Source: Cololabis saira
Taxonomy: Eukaryota; Chordata; Actinopteri; Beloniformes; Belonidae
Reading direction: 5' to 3'
DNA: 64,000 bases
Assembly (NCBI RefSeq): GCF_033807715.1
Contig: NC_084599.1
Span: 3,844,625-3,908,624, forward strand
Below the pieces are notes generated by a model, which saw only the letters and a program-made list of their open reading frames with translations, was not told the DNA's origin and searched no databases. The translations under genes were made by a program, and so were the position numbers. This document shows positions 1 to 19,500 of the stretch, one piece after another; position 1 is the stretch's first letter, and every line of letters begins with the position of its first letter.

Positions 1-2247
1 ACCCACAACCAGTCACAAACCAGACCAACCCACAACCAGTCACAAACCAGACCAACCCACAACCAGTCACAAACCAGACCAACCCACAACCAGTCACAAA
101 CCAGACCAACCCACAACCAGTCACAGACCAGACCAACCCACAACCAGTCACAAACCAGACCAACCCACAACCAGTCACAAACCAGACCAACCCACAACCA
201 GTCACAAACCAGACCAACCCACAACCAGTCACAAACCAGACCAACCCACAACCAGTCACAAACCAGACCAATCCACAACCAGTCACAAACCAGACCAACC
301 CACAACCAGTCATAGACCAGACCAATCCACAACCAGTCACAAACCAGACCAACCCACAACCAGTCATAGACCAGACCAACCCACAACCAGTCATAGACCA
401 GACCAATCCACAACCAGTCATAGACCAGACCAACCCACAACCACTCATAGACCAGACCAACCCACAACCAGTCATAGACCAGACCAACCCACAACCAGTC
501 ATAGACCAGACCAACCCACAACCAGTCACAAACCAGACCAACCCACAACCAGTCATAGACCAGACCAACCCACAACCAGTCACAAACCAGACCAACCCAC
601 AACCAGTCACAAACCAGACCAACCCACAACCAGTCACAAACCAGACCAACCCACAACCAGTCACAAACCAGACCAACCCACAACCAGTCACAAACCAGAC
701 CAACCCACAACCAGTCACAGACCAGACCAACCCACAACCAGTCACAAACCAGACCAACCCACAACCAGTCACAAACCAGACCAACCCACAACCAGTCACA
801 AACCAGACCAACCCACAACCAGTCATAGACCAGACCAACCCACAACCAGTCATAGACCAGACCAATCCACAACCAGTCATAGACCAGAACAACCCACAAC
901 CAGTCATAGACCAGACCAACCCACAACCAGTCATAGACCAGAACAACCCACAACCAGTCATAGACCAGACCAACCCGGAACAACCCCCAACCAGTCACAG
1001 ACCAGACCAACCCACAACCAGTCACAGACCAGACCAACCCACAACCAGTCATAGACCAGACCAACCCACAACCAGTCACAAACCAGACCAACCCACAACC
1101 AGTCATAGACCAGACCAACCCACAACCAGTCATAGACCAGACCAACCCACAACCAGTCACAAACCAGACCAACCCACAACCAGTCACAAACCAGACCAAC
1201 CCACAACCAGTCATAGACCAGACCAATCCACAACCAGTCATAGACCAGACCAACCCACAACCAGTCACAAACCAGACCAACCCACAACCAGTCACAAACC
1301 AGACCAACCCACAACCAGTCATAGACCAGACCAACCCACAGCCAGTCATAGACCAGACCAATCCACAACCAGTCATAGACCAGACCAACCACAACCAGTC
1401 ACAAACCAGACCAACCCACAGCCAGTCATAGACCAGACCAACCCACAACCAGTCATAGACCAGACCAACCCACGACCAGTCATAGACCAGACCAACCCAC
1501 GACTAGTCATAGACCAGACCAACCCACAACCAGTCATAGACCAGACCAATCCACAACCAGTCATAGACCAGACCAATCCACAACCAGTCATAGACCAGAC
1601 CAACCCGGAACAACCCCCAACCAGTCACAGACCAGACCAACCCACAACCAGTCACAGACCAGACCAACCCACAACCAGTCACAGACCAGACCAATCCACA
1701 ACCAGTCACAGACCAGACCAACCCACAACCAGTCACAAACCAGACCAACCCACAACCAGTCACAAACCAGACCAACCCACAACCAGTCATAGACCAGACC
1801 AACCCACGACCAGTCATAGACCAGACCAACCCACGACTAGTCATAGACCAGACCAATCCACAACAGTCACAAACCAGACCAACCCACAACCAGTCACAGA
1901 CCAGACCAATCCACAACCAGTCATAGACCAGACCAACCCACGACCAGTCATAGACCAGAACAACCCACGACTAGTCATAGACCAGACCAACCCACAACCA
2001 GTCGCAAACCAGACCAACCCACAACCAGTCACAGACCAGACCAACCCACAACCAGACCAATCCACAACCAGTCATAGACCAGACCAACCCACAACCAGTC
2101 ATAGACCAGACCAACCACAACCAGTCACAAACCAGACCAACCCACAACCAGTCATAGACCAGACCAACCCACAACCAGTCATAGACCAGACCAACCCACA
2201 ACCAGTCACAAACCAGACCAACCCACGACTAGTCACAGACCAGACCA
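1..2247. repeat. 27-bp satellite/minisatellite array, about 83 copies
   Basis: A head-to-tail array of a 27-bp unit built on accagaccaacccacaacc followed by agtcacaa or agtcataga. It begins before the left edge and ends near 2247. The main variants are cacaaa, cacaga and cataga in the second half of the unit. Because 27 is a multiple of three, long repetitive open frames occur on the - strand, but they show no gene-like feature and I treat them as by-products. Confidence 0.97.
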
Positions 2248-2386
2248 ACCTGGACCAACCTTAGTGGTCTGTTAGTAAAATTAACAGCACAACAAAACAT
2301 ATCATATTTAAAATATGAATGACTATGATCTGTTAGTCCTTTATTCATGGCTCATAAGTCAATTAAATATACATAAATATACTAGG

Positions 2387-2489
2387 AAGGAGGGACATGC
2401 CTGGAACACCTCCCTAGGGAGGAGGGACATGCCTGGAACACCTCCCTAGGGAGGAGGGACATGCCTGGAACACCTCCCTAGGGAGGCGT
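2387..2489. repeat. 33-bp tandem repeat, 3 copies
   Basis: Three near-identical 33-bp units containing gggacatgcctggaacacct. The unit is itself LINE sequence: on the - strand it reads as the segment after the GHLYQMPPGRLP-type motif of the adjacent LINE. It is therefore a local amplification inside a retrotransposon remnant. Confidence 0.85.
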
Positions 2490-2600
2490 CCAGGAGGCAT
2501 CTGATACAGATGCCCAAGCCACCTCAGCTGACTCCTCTCAATGTGAAGGAGCAGCGGCTTGACTCCGAGCTCCTCCCGGGTGACCGAACTCCTCACCCTA

Positions 2601-2721
2601 TCTCTAATGGAGCGTCCAACCACCCTGCGGAGGAAACTCATCTCTAAGGGAGCGTCCAGCCACCCTGCGGAGGAAACTCATCTCTAAGGGAGCGTCCAGC
2701 CACCCTGCGGAGGAAACTCAT
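2601..2721. repeat. 40-bp tandem triplication inside LINE remnant
   Basis: Three copies of a 40-bp unit (ggagcgtccagccaccctgc plus ggaggaaactcatctctaa). On the - strand the unit codes the MSFLRRVAGRSLRD segment of the LINE. Since 40 is not a multiple of three, the triplication breaks the reading frame. Confidence 0.88.
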
Positions 2722-2963
2722 CTCGGCCGCTTGTATCCGCGATCTCGTCCTTTCGGTCACTACCCAAAGTTCATGACCATAGGTGAGGGTAGGTGCGTAG
2801 ATTGACCGGTAAATCGAGAGCTTCGCCTTTTGACTCAGCTCCTTCTTCACCACGACGGCCCGGTACATCGACCGCATAACTGCGGACGCTGCACCGATCC
2901 GTCTGTCAATCTCCCGCTCCATCGTTCCCTCACTCGTGAACAAGATCCCGAGATACTTGAACT

Positions 2964-4189
2964 TAGGGCTGGGCGATATGGGCTTTTATTAATATCTCGA
3001 TATTTTTAGGCCATGTCACGATACACGATATATATCTCGATATCTTGCCTTAGCCTTGAATTAACACTTTGATGCCTACAATCACACCAGTATGATGATT
3101 CTATATCTACATTAAAACTTTCTTGTTCATACTGCATTAATATATGCTCATTTTAAACTTTCATACAAAAAGGGGGAATAAGTCAAATTTACCAAAACTG
3201 TATTTATTAAACAGTTACTAAGCAGTGAGTGGCACAAACATAAAAAGTGTAATTTCAAAAGTGCATGTTGCATCTCTCTGACTCCCCGTCTGAAAAACAT
3301 CTGCTAAGAACATGTTCTGGTCCTGGTTTTACCAGGATGACCAGGTTTCACCTGGTTTTACCAGGATGAGCTGCTCTGAGCAGCAGGGGCCCCTTAGAGC
3401 ACCTTTATATTAAATTGTAGGTGTAGGGACTGCAATGTTTCATCCTCTCCTCCTTTACTTTGCATCACTTTCACTTATTGTTAGAAATATGACGTCATAT
3501 AGTCTTGTTTGACTTTGTTTTGATGATAGTGATTTATTTCATGTGGCCACATTTAAGCAACACTAGGTGACGTTTCTCAGTTCTGGAAGAGAAAAGCCTG
3601 AATTATGGTTCCGCGTTAAATCGACGCAGAACCTACGGCGTAGGGTACGCGGCGACGCGCACTTACGCCGTAGGTTCTGCGTTGGTGTGACGCGGAACCA
3701 TAAATCCGCCTAAAGGCTCGGCTCCTCGGCTCTCCAGAGAGGCGTTCGCGTCGTGCGAGGAGAAAACATCTCCTCCCGTCTTTACTAAGCCGGTTAGCTT
3801 TGAAAAGAGTCCGCCGCGCGTAACAACCGCGCAGATGAGCTCACGGCGCAAACAGGCCGAGTTTGGGAAAGTTAAGTTAAAGTTAAAGCGGGGTGGAAGT
3901 GCGCGGCGGTCCCGGACAGCAGCGCTGACACCTGCAGCTGGTCGGGGGCCAATGATAATGCACACACGACAGCACGTGACTGACATGTGTGACAGGGTGC
4001 GCTTGTTTTATGTCTCAGAGAAGGAGAGACGAGACGAGAGAGTGAGAAACGTCTGTCATTTAACGCCCGCGGCTAAAAGCAAAATGCATGAAAATTTATA
4101 CTCGAATATGCACGATATAGTCATTTTGTACATCGCACAGAGTAGAAGCCGAGATACATCGGCTATCCTCGATATATCGCCCAGCCCTA
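2964..4189. mobile_element. Non-autonomous hAT-type DNA transposon, 1226 bp, perfect 8-bp TSD
   Basis: It begins TAGGGCTGGGCGATAT and ends with the inverse, ATATCGCCCAGCCCTA. The flanks are cttgaact at 2956-2963 and cttgaact at 4190-4197, a perfect 8-bp target duplication as made by hAT elements. Removing the insert and one flank restores the LINE frame (PQVEEF/KYLGILF), proving insertion into the LINE. It holds no transposase; the small ORFs inside look fortuitous. Confidence 0.95.
3604..3708. repeat. Fold-back module (ttatggttccgcgtt family)
   Basis: An imperfect palindrome: ttatggttccgcgttaaa and cgcagaacctacggcgtagg, then a GC-rich centre, then the inverse back to gacgcggaaccataaat. Related single arms occur at 26037-26104 and 51575-51640 inside other elements. 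It is probably an old MITE nested in the hAT element. Confidence 0.7.
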
Positions 4190-5222
4190 CTTGAACTCCT
4201 CCACCTGAGGCAGGACTTCTCCACCAATCCGGAGAAGGAACACCACCCTTTCCCGGTGGAGAACCATGGCCTCGGTTTTGGAGGTGCTGATTCTCATCCC
4301 TGCCGCGTCGCACTCGGCCTCAAACCGCCCCAGCACATGCTGAAGGTCCCGGTCCTATGAAGCCAACAAGACAACATCATCCGCAAAAAGCAGAGATGAA
4401 ATCCTGTGGTTCCCAAACCGGATCCCCTCCGGCCCCTGGCTGCGCCTAGAAATCCTGTCCATAAAAAAATTATGAACAGCCCTGCCGGAGTCCAACATGC
4501 ACCGCGAACAAGTCTGACCTACTGCCGGCAATGCGAACCAAACTCCTGCTCCAATCATACAGAGACCGGACAGCCCTTAGTAGAGGGCCCCGGACTCCAT
4601 ACTCACCGAGCACCCCCCACAGAATGGCAAGAGGGACACGGTCAAATGCCTTCTCCAGATCCACAAAGCACATGTAGACTGGTTGGGCAATTCCCACGAA
4701 CCCTCGAGCACCCTGCAGAGGGTGTAGAGCTGGTCCAGTGTTCCACGACCGGGACTAAAACCGCATTGTTCCTCCTGAATCCGAGGTTCAACTATCGGCC
4801 GTAATCTCCTCTCCAGTACCCTGGCGTAGACTTTCCCGGGGAGGCTGAGAAGTGTGATCCCCCTATAGTTGGAGCACACTCTCCGGTCCCCCTTTTTAAA
4901 CAGAGGGACCACCACCCCGGTTTGCCACTCCAGCGGTACTGTTCCCTTCCTCCATGCAATGTCGCAGAGGCGTGTCAACCAAGACAGCCCTACGACATCC
5001 AGAGACTTGAGGTACTCAGGGTGAATCTCATCCACCCCAGGTGCCCCTGAGGAACTTATGAACTACCTCAGTGACCTCGGCTTGGGTGATGGATGAGCAC
5101 GCCCCAGAGTCCCCACTCTCTGCTTCCTCAGTGGAAGGCATGTCAGTCGGGTTGAGGAGATCCTCGAAATATTCCTTCCACCGTGAGCTGATAGTATTTT
5201 CCACACTGAGCTCTGATATTGA

Positions 5223-12590
<7,368 letters not shown>

Positions 12591-13100
12591 ACTGGGAGGC
12601 CGGTTGAACTTTGTCTGCCTGGGTGGGGGACCCGATGAATGTTGAGACGGTTGGATGTCCCCCCTCCTCCGGTGGTCTAAGACGGTCTCTGAACCAGCGC
12701 CAGGCGCTGGTGCCAGCAGGAAGCAGAGTGCCTCCCAATTTCTGCTTCTGTAAAACTAAGATGACTTCTGGGCTGTGTTGGCTATCGGATAAATTATTTT
12801 ATCACTGAAACTCTCATTGTACTATTAAGAGAATTAAATGCCTTCAACAAACTGAAGAAATCATTATTTCCAACCTGCAGGAGTTTAACTAGTGTGTGAA
12901 GAGCTTGGGAGCCCTGGAAGCTCCTGTACGAGCTACAAAAGCATCAGCTGTTATTTAAACTGTGTTTAGTGATTAATAAGCTGTTTTTAAGGATTTCGCA
13001 TTGGATCGATGTAGCAAATAAAATTAAGACCATCCAGCTCCTGAACCATCAGTTACTGTTTCACATGAGCAGTTCAGGTAGAAACATTTAGGTCAGGTAG
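12591..13100 (+). other. Probable kctd1 3' UTR and polyadenylation site
   Basis: No further coding after TGA. AATAAA at 13017-13022 is a plausible poly(A) signal, about 430 bp after the stop. A short direct repeat (aggtagaaacattta, twice) lies at 13075-13105. Confidence 0.5.
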
Positions 13101-13169
13101 AAACATTTACCATATTGGCCTGAATCACCGATACATTTTCTGTCCGTTAGCCTCCGTTAGCATCTTAGC

Positions 13170-14024
13170 ATGGCCGCTCCGGCTCCCACCGCTTCACCTC
13201 TTTCCTGCTCAGTGTGTGAAATGTTTAGTTATTCCTCTGCCTCCTTTAGTGAAGACGGTAAGTGCTTAAAGTGTAGCTTATTTGCAGGGCTGGAGGCGAG
13301 GCTCAGTCAGTTAGAGGTCCGGTTTGGCCAACTAGACCATAGTCCGATAGAATCCTCTGCGGACCGGCCCGTAGCAGCTGAGCGTAACCGCTCCCCTGCA
13401 GCTCCCCGGCAGCCGGCCAGGCAGGGCAGCTGGGTGACGGTTCGGAGGAAGGGTAGTCTTAAAGGGCTCACAGAACACCACCACCCGCTTCATGTGTCTA
13501 ACCGTTTTTCCCCACTCAGCGACACATCTGTTGAGAAACAGACCCTGGTGATTGGAGACTCTATTGTGAGACATGTGAAGCCGACTCCAGAGACCTTAGT
13601 TAGGTGTATCCCGGGGGCCAGAGCGGGCGACATAGAAGCAAATTTGAAGCTACTGGCAAAGGGTAATCGTAAATATGGTAAAGTTATCATCAATGTCGGA
13701 GCTAATGACTCCCGTCTTCGCCAGTCGGAAGTAACCAGAATGAATATTGTCTCGGTGTGTAACTACGCCAAAACCATGTCGGACTCCGTAGGTTTTTCTG
13801 GCCCCCTCCCCAATCTGACCAGCGATGACATGTTTAGTCGCATGCTCTCGCTCCGCCGCTGGTTGTCTCAGTGGTGTTCAGAAAACGACGTGGACTTTAT
13901 TGACAACTGGGAGACATTCTGGGGAAAGCCCGGTCTGATTAGAAGGGACGGCATTCATCCCACCCGGGATGGTGCAGCTCTTATGTCTAGAAATCTGGCC
14001 AATGTTATTAGACACTCCCCCTGA
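13170..14024 (+). CDS. L2 LINE ORF1 protein with SGNH/GDSL esterase domain
   Basis: An intact 284-codon frame starting ATG in the context gttagcatcttagc. Residues 13-36 carry two CxxC pairs (CSVC, CLKC), possibly zinc binding. A basic linker (VTVRRKGS) follows. Residues about 125-284 form an SGNH hydrolase: GDSIVRH with the Ser nucleophile, NVGANDS with Gly and Asn, and DGIHPTRDG with the Asp-x-x-His pair. CR1/L2-type LINE ORF1 proteins are known to carry such esterases; their role in retrotransposition, perhaps membrane or lipid related, is unsettled. ORF2 begins 21 bp downstream, as expected for a bicistronic LINE. All catalytic residues are visible. Confidence 0.93.
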   Translation: MAAPAPTASPLSCSVCEMFSYSSASFSEDGKCLKCSLFAGLEARLSQLEVRFGQLDHSPIESSADRPVAAERNRSPAAPRQPARQGSWVTVRRKGSLKGLTEHHHPLHVSNRFSPLSDTSVEKQTLVIGDSIVRHVKPTPETLVRCIPGARAGDIEANLKLLAKGNRKYGKVIINVGANDSRLRQSEVTRMNIVSVCNYAKTMSDSVGFSGPLPNLTSDDMFSRMLSLRRWLSQWCSENDVDFIDNWETFWGKPGLIRRDGIHPTRDGAALMSRNLANVIRHSP

Positions 14025-14045
14025 CAATGCAGGGTCCAGGCCAGG

Positions 14046-17000
14046 ATGCAGAGCTGTAGTTTAACAGGGCTGGAGGCGAGGCTTAGTCAGTTAGAGGTCC
14101 GGTTTGGCCAACTAGACCATAGTCCGATAGAATCCTCTGCGGACCGGCCCGTAGCAGCTGAGCGTAACCGCTCCCCTGCAGCTCCCCGGCAGCCGGCCAG
14201 GCAGGGCAGCTGGGTGACGGTTCGGAGGAAGGGTAGTCTTAAAGGGCTCACAGAACACCACCACCCGCTTCATGTGTCTAACCGTTTTTCCCCACTCAGC
14301 GTCACATCTGTTGCTTCTCAAGGACCAACGCCTGCCAACAAAACTGTAGGATTGCATTATGTAATTAGCGACTCTAAAACTGTAGGATTACATGATATTG
14401 GCGACTCTGGCCAGGTGCCTAGCAAAATAGAAGTGGTTGCAGTTCCCCGCCCTCCAAAAGTTCACCAGGTGCAGCGTTATAGAGGCGTTAACCAAGATAA
14501 CCTTGTAAAAATTAAAACTAATGCACATTTGGTACCAATTACAGACCGAAAAATTAGATGCGGACTACTAAATATACGATCATTAAGCTCTAAGTCTCTG
14601 TTAGTAAATGATATAATTACAGAGAGCAGGAGTGATATTTTCTGCTTAACAGAAACATGGTTACAGGAGGAAGAGTATGTTAGTTTGAATGAATCAACTC
14701 CGCCCGGCTACTTTAATCATCACATTCCTAGAAGCACGGGCCGAGGCGGAGGAGTCGCAGCAATTTATAACTCCGGTCTCCAAACAAAAATTGAACCTAA
14801 GTGCAACTATAATACATTTGAAAGCCTCATGCTTGGTCTGAAATTTCCGAGCCGGAAATCAGAGAAGCCAGTTGTGTTAGTGGTAGTGTACCGGCCCCCT
14901 GCTGGTGCGTATCTGGAGTTTTTGTCTGAATTTTCAGATTTCCTTTCTGGATTATTGATCAGCACAGATAAATTCATCATATTGGGTGATTTTAACATTC
15001 ATATGGATGTTGAAAGCGATAATCTTAAATTAGCCTTCGATTCTCTTCTAGAATCAATGGGTATCTCACAAAAAGTGGATAAACCGACGCACTGTTTTAA
15101 TCATACTCTCGATCTCGTTCTCACCTACGGTGTTGAAACTGATGGTCTGTTGGTGTCACCTGTAAACTCCCTTTTATCCGACCATTACTTAATAACGTTT
15201 GAATTTAATTTTGTTGATGTTGAAGTGCAAAATAGGAGGTATTACTTTAGCAGATGTTTGTCTGATGAAGTTATTGTTAAATTTAGGGAGGCCATTGCTT
15301 ATCTTACGACAGTGCGAAATAGTGATGTAGTCGAGGCCAGTGACCTGGGTTCTACCTCTGCAGATGTTGATTTCCTTGCTAGTAACACTGCTGATTTGTT
15401 TCATTCAGCTTTAGATGAAGTTGCTCCTTTGAAAAGGAGGGTTTCTAGCCACAGGAGCTTAACTCCCTGGTATAATTCAGATATCCGCATGTTGAAACAA
15501 AACGTGCGTAAAATGGAAAGGAAGTGGTACTCTTGTAGGTCTGTAGACTCTCATCGTGAATGGAAAGATATTCTAATAGTATATGAAAAAAGCTATTCGC
15601 AAAGCCAGAACAGGTTATTATTCAACGTTGATAGAGGATAACAAAAGTAACCCACGTTTCTGTTCAGCACTGTAGCCAGGCTGACAAAGAGTCACAACTC
15701 TGTTGAGCCGTGCATTCCTGCAGCTCTCAGTAGTGAGGACTTTATGGGCTTCTTCAACAGTAAAATCGCGAGAATTAGAGAAGAAATCAACCAGCCGGTT
15801 GTAGGTGTTTCTTCAGCTTTAGCGACTTCCCTAGGCTCTGACTTGTCTCTAGACTGTTTTGATCCTATAGACCTCCCTGAGCTGACTTCACTCGTTAATA
15901 GAGCTAAGTCTACCACATGTATGTTAGACCCCATCCCGACTCCACTATTCAAAAATGTTTTTTCTCTTATTGGTACGACAATACTGGACCAAATTAACTT
16001 ATCCCTAAGTTTAGGATATGTACCACAGGTTTTCAAAGTCGCAGTAATTAAACCTTTACTTAAAAAACCTTCTCTTGACCCAGACACCTTAGCTAATTAT
16101 AGACCAATTTCCAACCTTCCATTTTTGTCTAAAATTCTGGAAAAGGCAGTTTCAAGCCAGTTATGTGACTATTTGTATAGAAATGATCTGTTTGAAGTCT
16201 TTCAGTCAGGGTTCAGAATGCATCATAGCACAGAGACAGCACTGGTTCGAGTCACGAATGACCTCCTTATGGCCTCAGATAAGGGATTAGTGTCCATACT
16301 GGTTCTACTGGACCTCAGTGCTGCTTTTGACACTATAGATCATGGCATTTTACTGCACAGGTTAGAGCATGTTGTTGGGATTAAAGGGACAGCTCTATGT
16401 TGGTTTAAATCATACCTATCTGACAGGTTCCAGTTTGTTCATGTACATGAGGTTTCTTCAGAACAGTCAAGGGTCTGTTATGGTGTTCCGCAGGGTTCAG
16501 TGCTAGGGCCAATCTTGTTCAGTTTATACATGCAGCTGTTGGGAAGTATAATCCAGAAACACGGCATACACTTTCATTGTTATGCTGATGATACGCAGCT
16601 CTATTTGTCTATGAAGCCGGATGAAACAGAACCGTTAGTTAAACTTCAGGCATGTCTTAGGGACATCAAGGACTGGATGTCCAGAAATTTCCTGCTTCTA
16701 AATTCAGATAAAACAGAGGTTATCATTCTTGGTCCAGAGCATCTTAGGAAGGGATTAGATGGTGTTGCGATGACTTCCAGTGCAACTGTGAGAAATCTTG
16801 GTGTTATTTTCGATCAGGATTTGTCGTTTAAACCATATGTCAATCAGGTTTGTAAAATAGCCTTTTTCCATCTCCGTAATATTGCAAAGATTAGGAAAAT
16901 CCTCTCACAGAGTGATGCAGAAAAACTAGTTCATGCGTTTGTATCTTCTAGACTAGATTACTGTAATGTGTTGTTAGCAGGATGTCCAAGTAATTTGCTG

Positions 17001-17402
17001 AATAGGCTCCAGCTGATCCAAAATGCAGCAGCACGAGTACTGACAGGAATTAGCAGGAGAGACCACGTCTCTCCAGTGTTAGCGTCGCTCCATTGGTTAC
17101 CCGTAAAATTCAGAATCCAATTTAAAATTGTATTACTTGCATATAAAGCCCAAAACGGCTTAGCTCCGCATTATTTGCAAGACCTGATAGTGCCTTATGT
17201 TCCTGTCAGAGCTCTCCGTTCTCAGAGTGCAGGTTTACTTGTAGTTCCTAGAGTATCTAAATGTAGATTTGGAGGGCGGGCGTTCTGCTATCAGGCGCCA
17301 CTACTATGGAACCAACTTCCAATCTGGGTTAAGGGGGCTGACACCAGCTCCACCTTTAAAACTAAACTTAAAACATTTCTGTTTAGTAAAGCCTATAGTT
17401 AG
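14046..17402 (+). pseudogene. L2 LINE ORF2 (endonuclease + reverse transcriptase), two frameshifts
   Basis: Two same-frame blocks, 14046-15641 and 15744-17402, separated by stops. Between about 15588 and 15665 the expected protein continues in another frame, so two compensating one-base indels broke it. Block one: a leader duplicated from ORF1, then an APE endonuclease with [26 protein letters not shown] and LLSDHYL (catalytic Glu, Asp/Asn and His positions). Block two: RT with YRPISNLPFLSKILE, LLDLSAAFDTIDH, GVPQGSVLGPILF and the catalytic CYADDTQLYL, then the RLQLIQNAAARVL and LHWLPVK C-terminal region. It nicks target DNA and reverse-transcribes element RNA. Apart from the indels it looks recent. 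Confidence 0.92.
14066..14312 (+). repeat. About 245-bp duplication of ORF1 sequence at the ORF1/ORF2 junction
   Basis: Nearly identical to 13287-13533 (from agggctggaggcgaggct to cactcagcg[a/t]cacatctgttg). The sister copy near 7379 lacks it, and reads straight from gagctgtagtttaacac into cttctctgctgcttc. It adds an ORF1-derived leader to ORF2. Confidence 0.93.
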
Positions 17403-18711
17403 TGTTTAGTAAACCTCTAGCTGGTGTTGGTAAATCTCTAGGTAGTGTAAACTTTAGTGTGTCAGAGTCGCTCCTGTGGTTTCTTGTGCTGGCCCCCCCT
17501 TCTCCTCCCTTTTCTCTCTTTTGTCCATGTTGCAGCATCCTTTGCCGGACACCGGAACCTGCAGGTGGTCGTGGGTGGCTTGTAGCTTGCATTACGGAGC
17601 ACAAGTCTTTCCCCGACCCTGCACCCCAACCTGGGACTTGCTGATTGGGCCGGAGCTTCGGGAGCTGCGTGCTGGCCTGCGGTCCCCACCCCTGGTCATC
17701 CCGTTGCTGGCCCCCCCTTCTCCTCCCTTTTCTCTCTTTTGTCCTGCAGGTGGCCGTGGGTGGCTTGTAGCTTGCATTACGGAGCACAAGTCTTTTCCTG
17801 ACCCTGCACCCCAACCTGGGACTTGCTGATTGGGCCGGAGCTTCGGGAGCTGCGTGCTGGCCTGCGGTCCCCACCCCCTGTCATCCCGTTGCTGCTTCCA
17901 CCTGCCTGCTGTGCTGTTGCCGTCCCTGACCCACCAGTCTGGCCCTCGGCAGGAGGGTCCCCCCTGATGAGCCTGGTCCTGCTCAAGGTTTCTTCCCTCC
18001 TAAAGGGGAGTTTTTCCTTGCCACTGTTTGGCTTAAGGTTTTTCTCCCACTAGGGGAGTTTTTACCTGCCATTGTTTATGTAATAACTGCTCGGGGGTCA
18101 TGTTCTGGGTATGGGTCTCTGGAAAGCGTCTAGAGACAACTCTGTTGTATTAGACGCTATATAAATAAAATTGAATTGAATTGAATTGAATTGAATATAA
18201 GAGTGTTTTTTGCATTGAAATAAGACTGAAAAAGTGGGGTTCGCCTTCCATTCGGGGTCTAGACGTTATACCCATTTACACCGCTAGATGGCGCCAGATA
18301 TCTTTAAAGCGAATGCTGAATTTAACTCCCCAGGACAAGGCAAACCCCTGTCACGAAGAACACAAATAAAAAATAGTATAAGAAAGAAAAGAGAAGAACA
18401 TAAGAGAAGAGATAACAGAAAATGTAGAAACGTAGCGACAATCTGGAGAAAAGTAGGTGGAAGATCGGCAGGTTAACCGGCAGCTGAGGAGAAGTTATGA
18501 TGCAAACTTCAAGATGATGATTTGAATGAGGCAAAATAACATGCTTTTTTTCCTCAAATATATTGTTATAATCATTTGTTTCAGATGTACTGTAATTATT
18601 TTCTGTATAAAAATTGAATGTGGTGTTCAAAAAGTCTTTCTTCAAACTTGAGTCTTGAAAAAGAGGGGGTCGTCTTATAATCAGGGTCGTCTTATATTCG
18701 GGCCAATACGC

Positions 18712-18899
18712 TAGGTAGAAACATTTAGTTCAGGTAAAAACGGCAGTCAAATCAACAAAAATGTTAGTTTGCTGGATGAAATAGATGAATTCCTGATAAA
18801 ATAAGTGTTTTAGTGCACAGCTCTGCTCCTGTACGCATGAGGCTTCTCGCTTCGAGAACCCCGGTCTGTGATTGGACTGTGGTGGCAAAAATTGTTGTT
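18712..18899. other. Intergenic, no feature recognised
   Basis: A short stretch between the MITE and the L1 fragment. Nothing gene-like is visible. Confidence 0.4.
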
Positions 18900-19500
18900 T
18901 AAAAATGAATGTCAGGACACCTCAGCTGTCTTTCTGATGCTTTTAATTCAAGATCTTTTTATTTAAATTTTCACAAAGTAAAAAAGGTGAAATGCTGCAT
19001 GTCAATTACAAATATTTTGAGTAGGCATGGGCATGTTAATCATAGCATACACCAGTGTACAGAATATAAAAAACAATTAAACAGTATGAAAAGATATAAA
19101 ATAGTAACAAAAACAAACTACAGACCAAACTAATCCCTCCCATGTCACTGCCAGATTACTAACCACAATATGAGGTCACTCTATCATCAAAAGCCTGCAC
19201 TAGGAATACAGAAGAAATATGAAGTATAGTTCACAGGGTCTGGAATGCTTCTAGAAAAGGTCCCCACACTTTCTGGAACTTATTTGATTGCTGAAGCGAG
19301 TATCTAATTTTCTCCAGTTTTAAGCAGGACATGATGTCTTCCAGCCATTGTGCACGAGTAGGAGGGAAGGGATCCTTCCACCTGAACAGAATTGCCCGAC
19401 GAGCCAAAAGGGAGGCAAGTCTTTCTGATGCTTTAATGAAAAGAAGGAAATTTACATTCATGAACGGAGCCACATGGTCCAACAGTCAGTCCCGAGTGAG
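18900..19500 (-). mobile_element. L1-like LINE 3' fragment
   Basis: The - strand frame 19231-19482 carries the L1-type C-terminal segment LARRAILFRWKDPFPPTRAQ, WLEDIMSCLKLEKIRYSLQ and KVWGPFLEAF. An A/T-rich 3' UTR follows toward 18900. It is 5' truncated. Confidence 0.82.

Larger units (their letters stand above)
13120..18195 (+). mobile_element. L2-clade LINE, nearly full length
   Basis: A 5.1-kb element: short 5' UTR, ORF1 with zinc-finger-like and esterase parts, ORF2 with APE-type endonuclease and reverse transcriptase, a 3' UTR with an internal duplication (a block starting ggccccccttctcctccctt at 17491 and again at 17710), and a terminal ttgaa repeat tail at 18169-18195. Tail fragments of the same family occur at 9538 and 42868. 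The clade call rests on the ORF1 esterase, the RT motifs and the C-terminal LHWLPVK...FKIVLLAYKA region. Confidence 0.93.
13106..18711. mobile_element. MITE split by a full-length L2 LINE
   Basis: Left end ccatattggcctgaat at 13106; right end gtcttatattcgggccaatacgc (inverse) at about 18690-18711; TA on both sides. If the L2 is removed, the left part continues into ataagagtgttttttgcatt at 18196. The copy therefore consists of 13106-13122 plus 18191-18711. Confidence 0.72.

Noticed and set aside
958..2201. Long - strand ORFs with repeats of VGLVCDWLW
   Set aside because: They come only from the 27-bp period being a multiple of three; several frames are equally open and none has start context or a domain.
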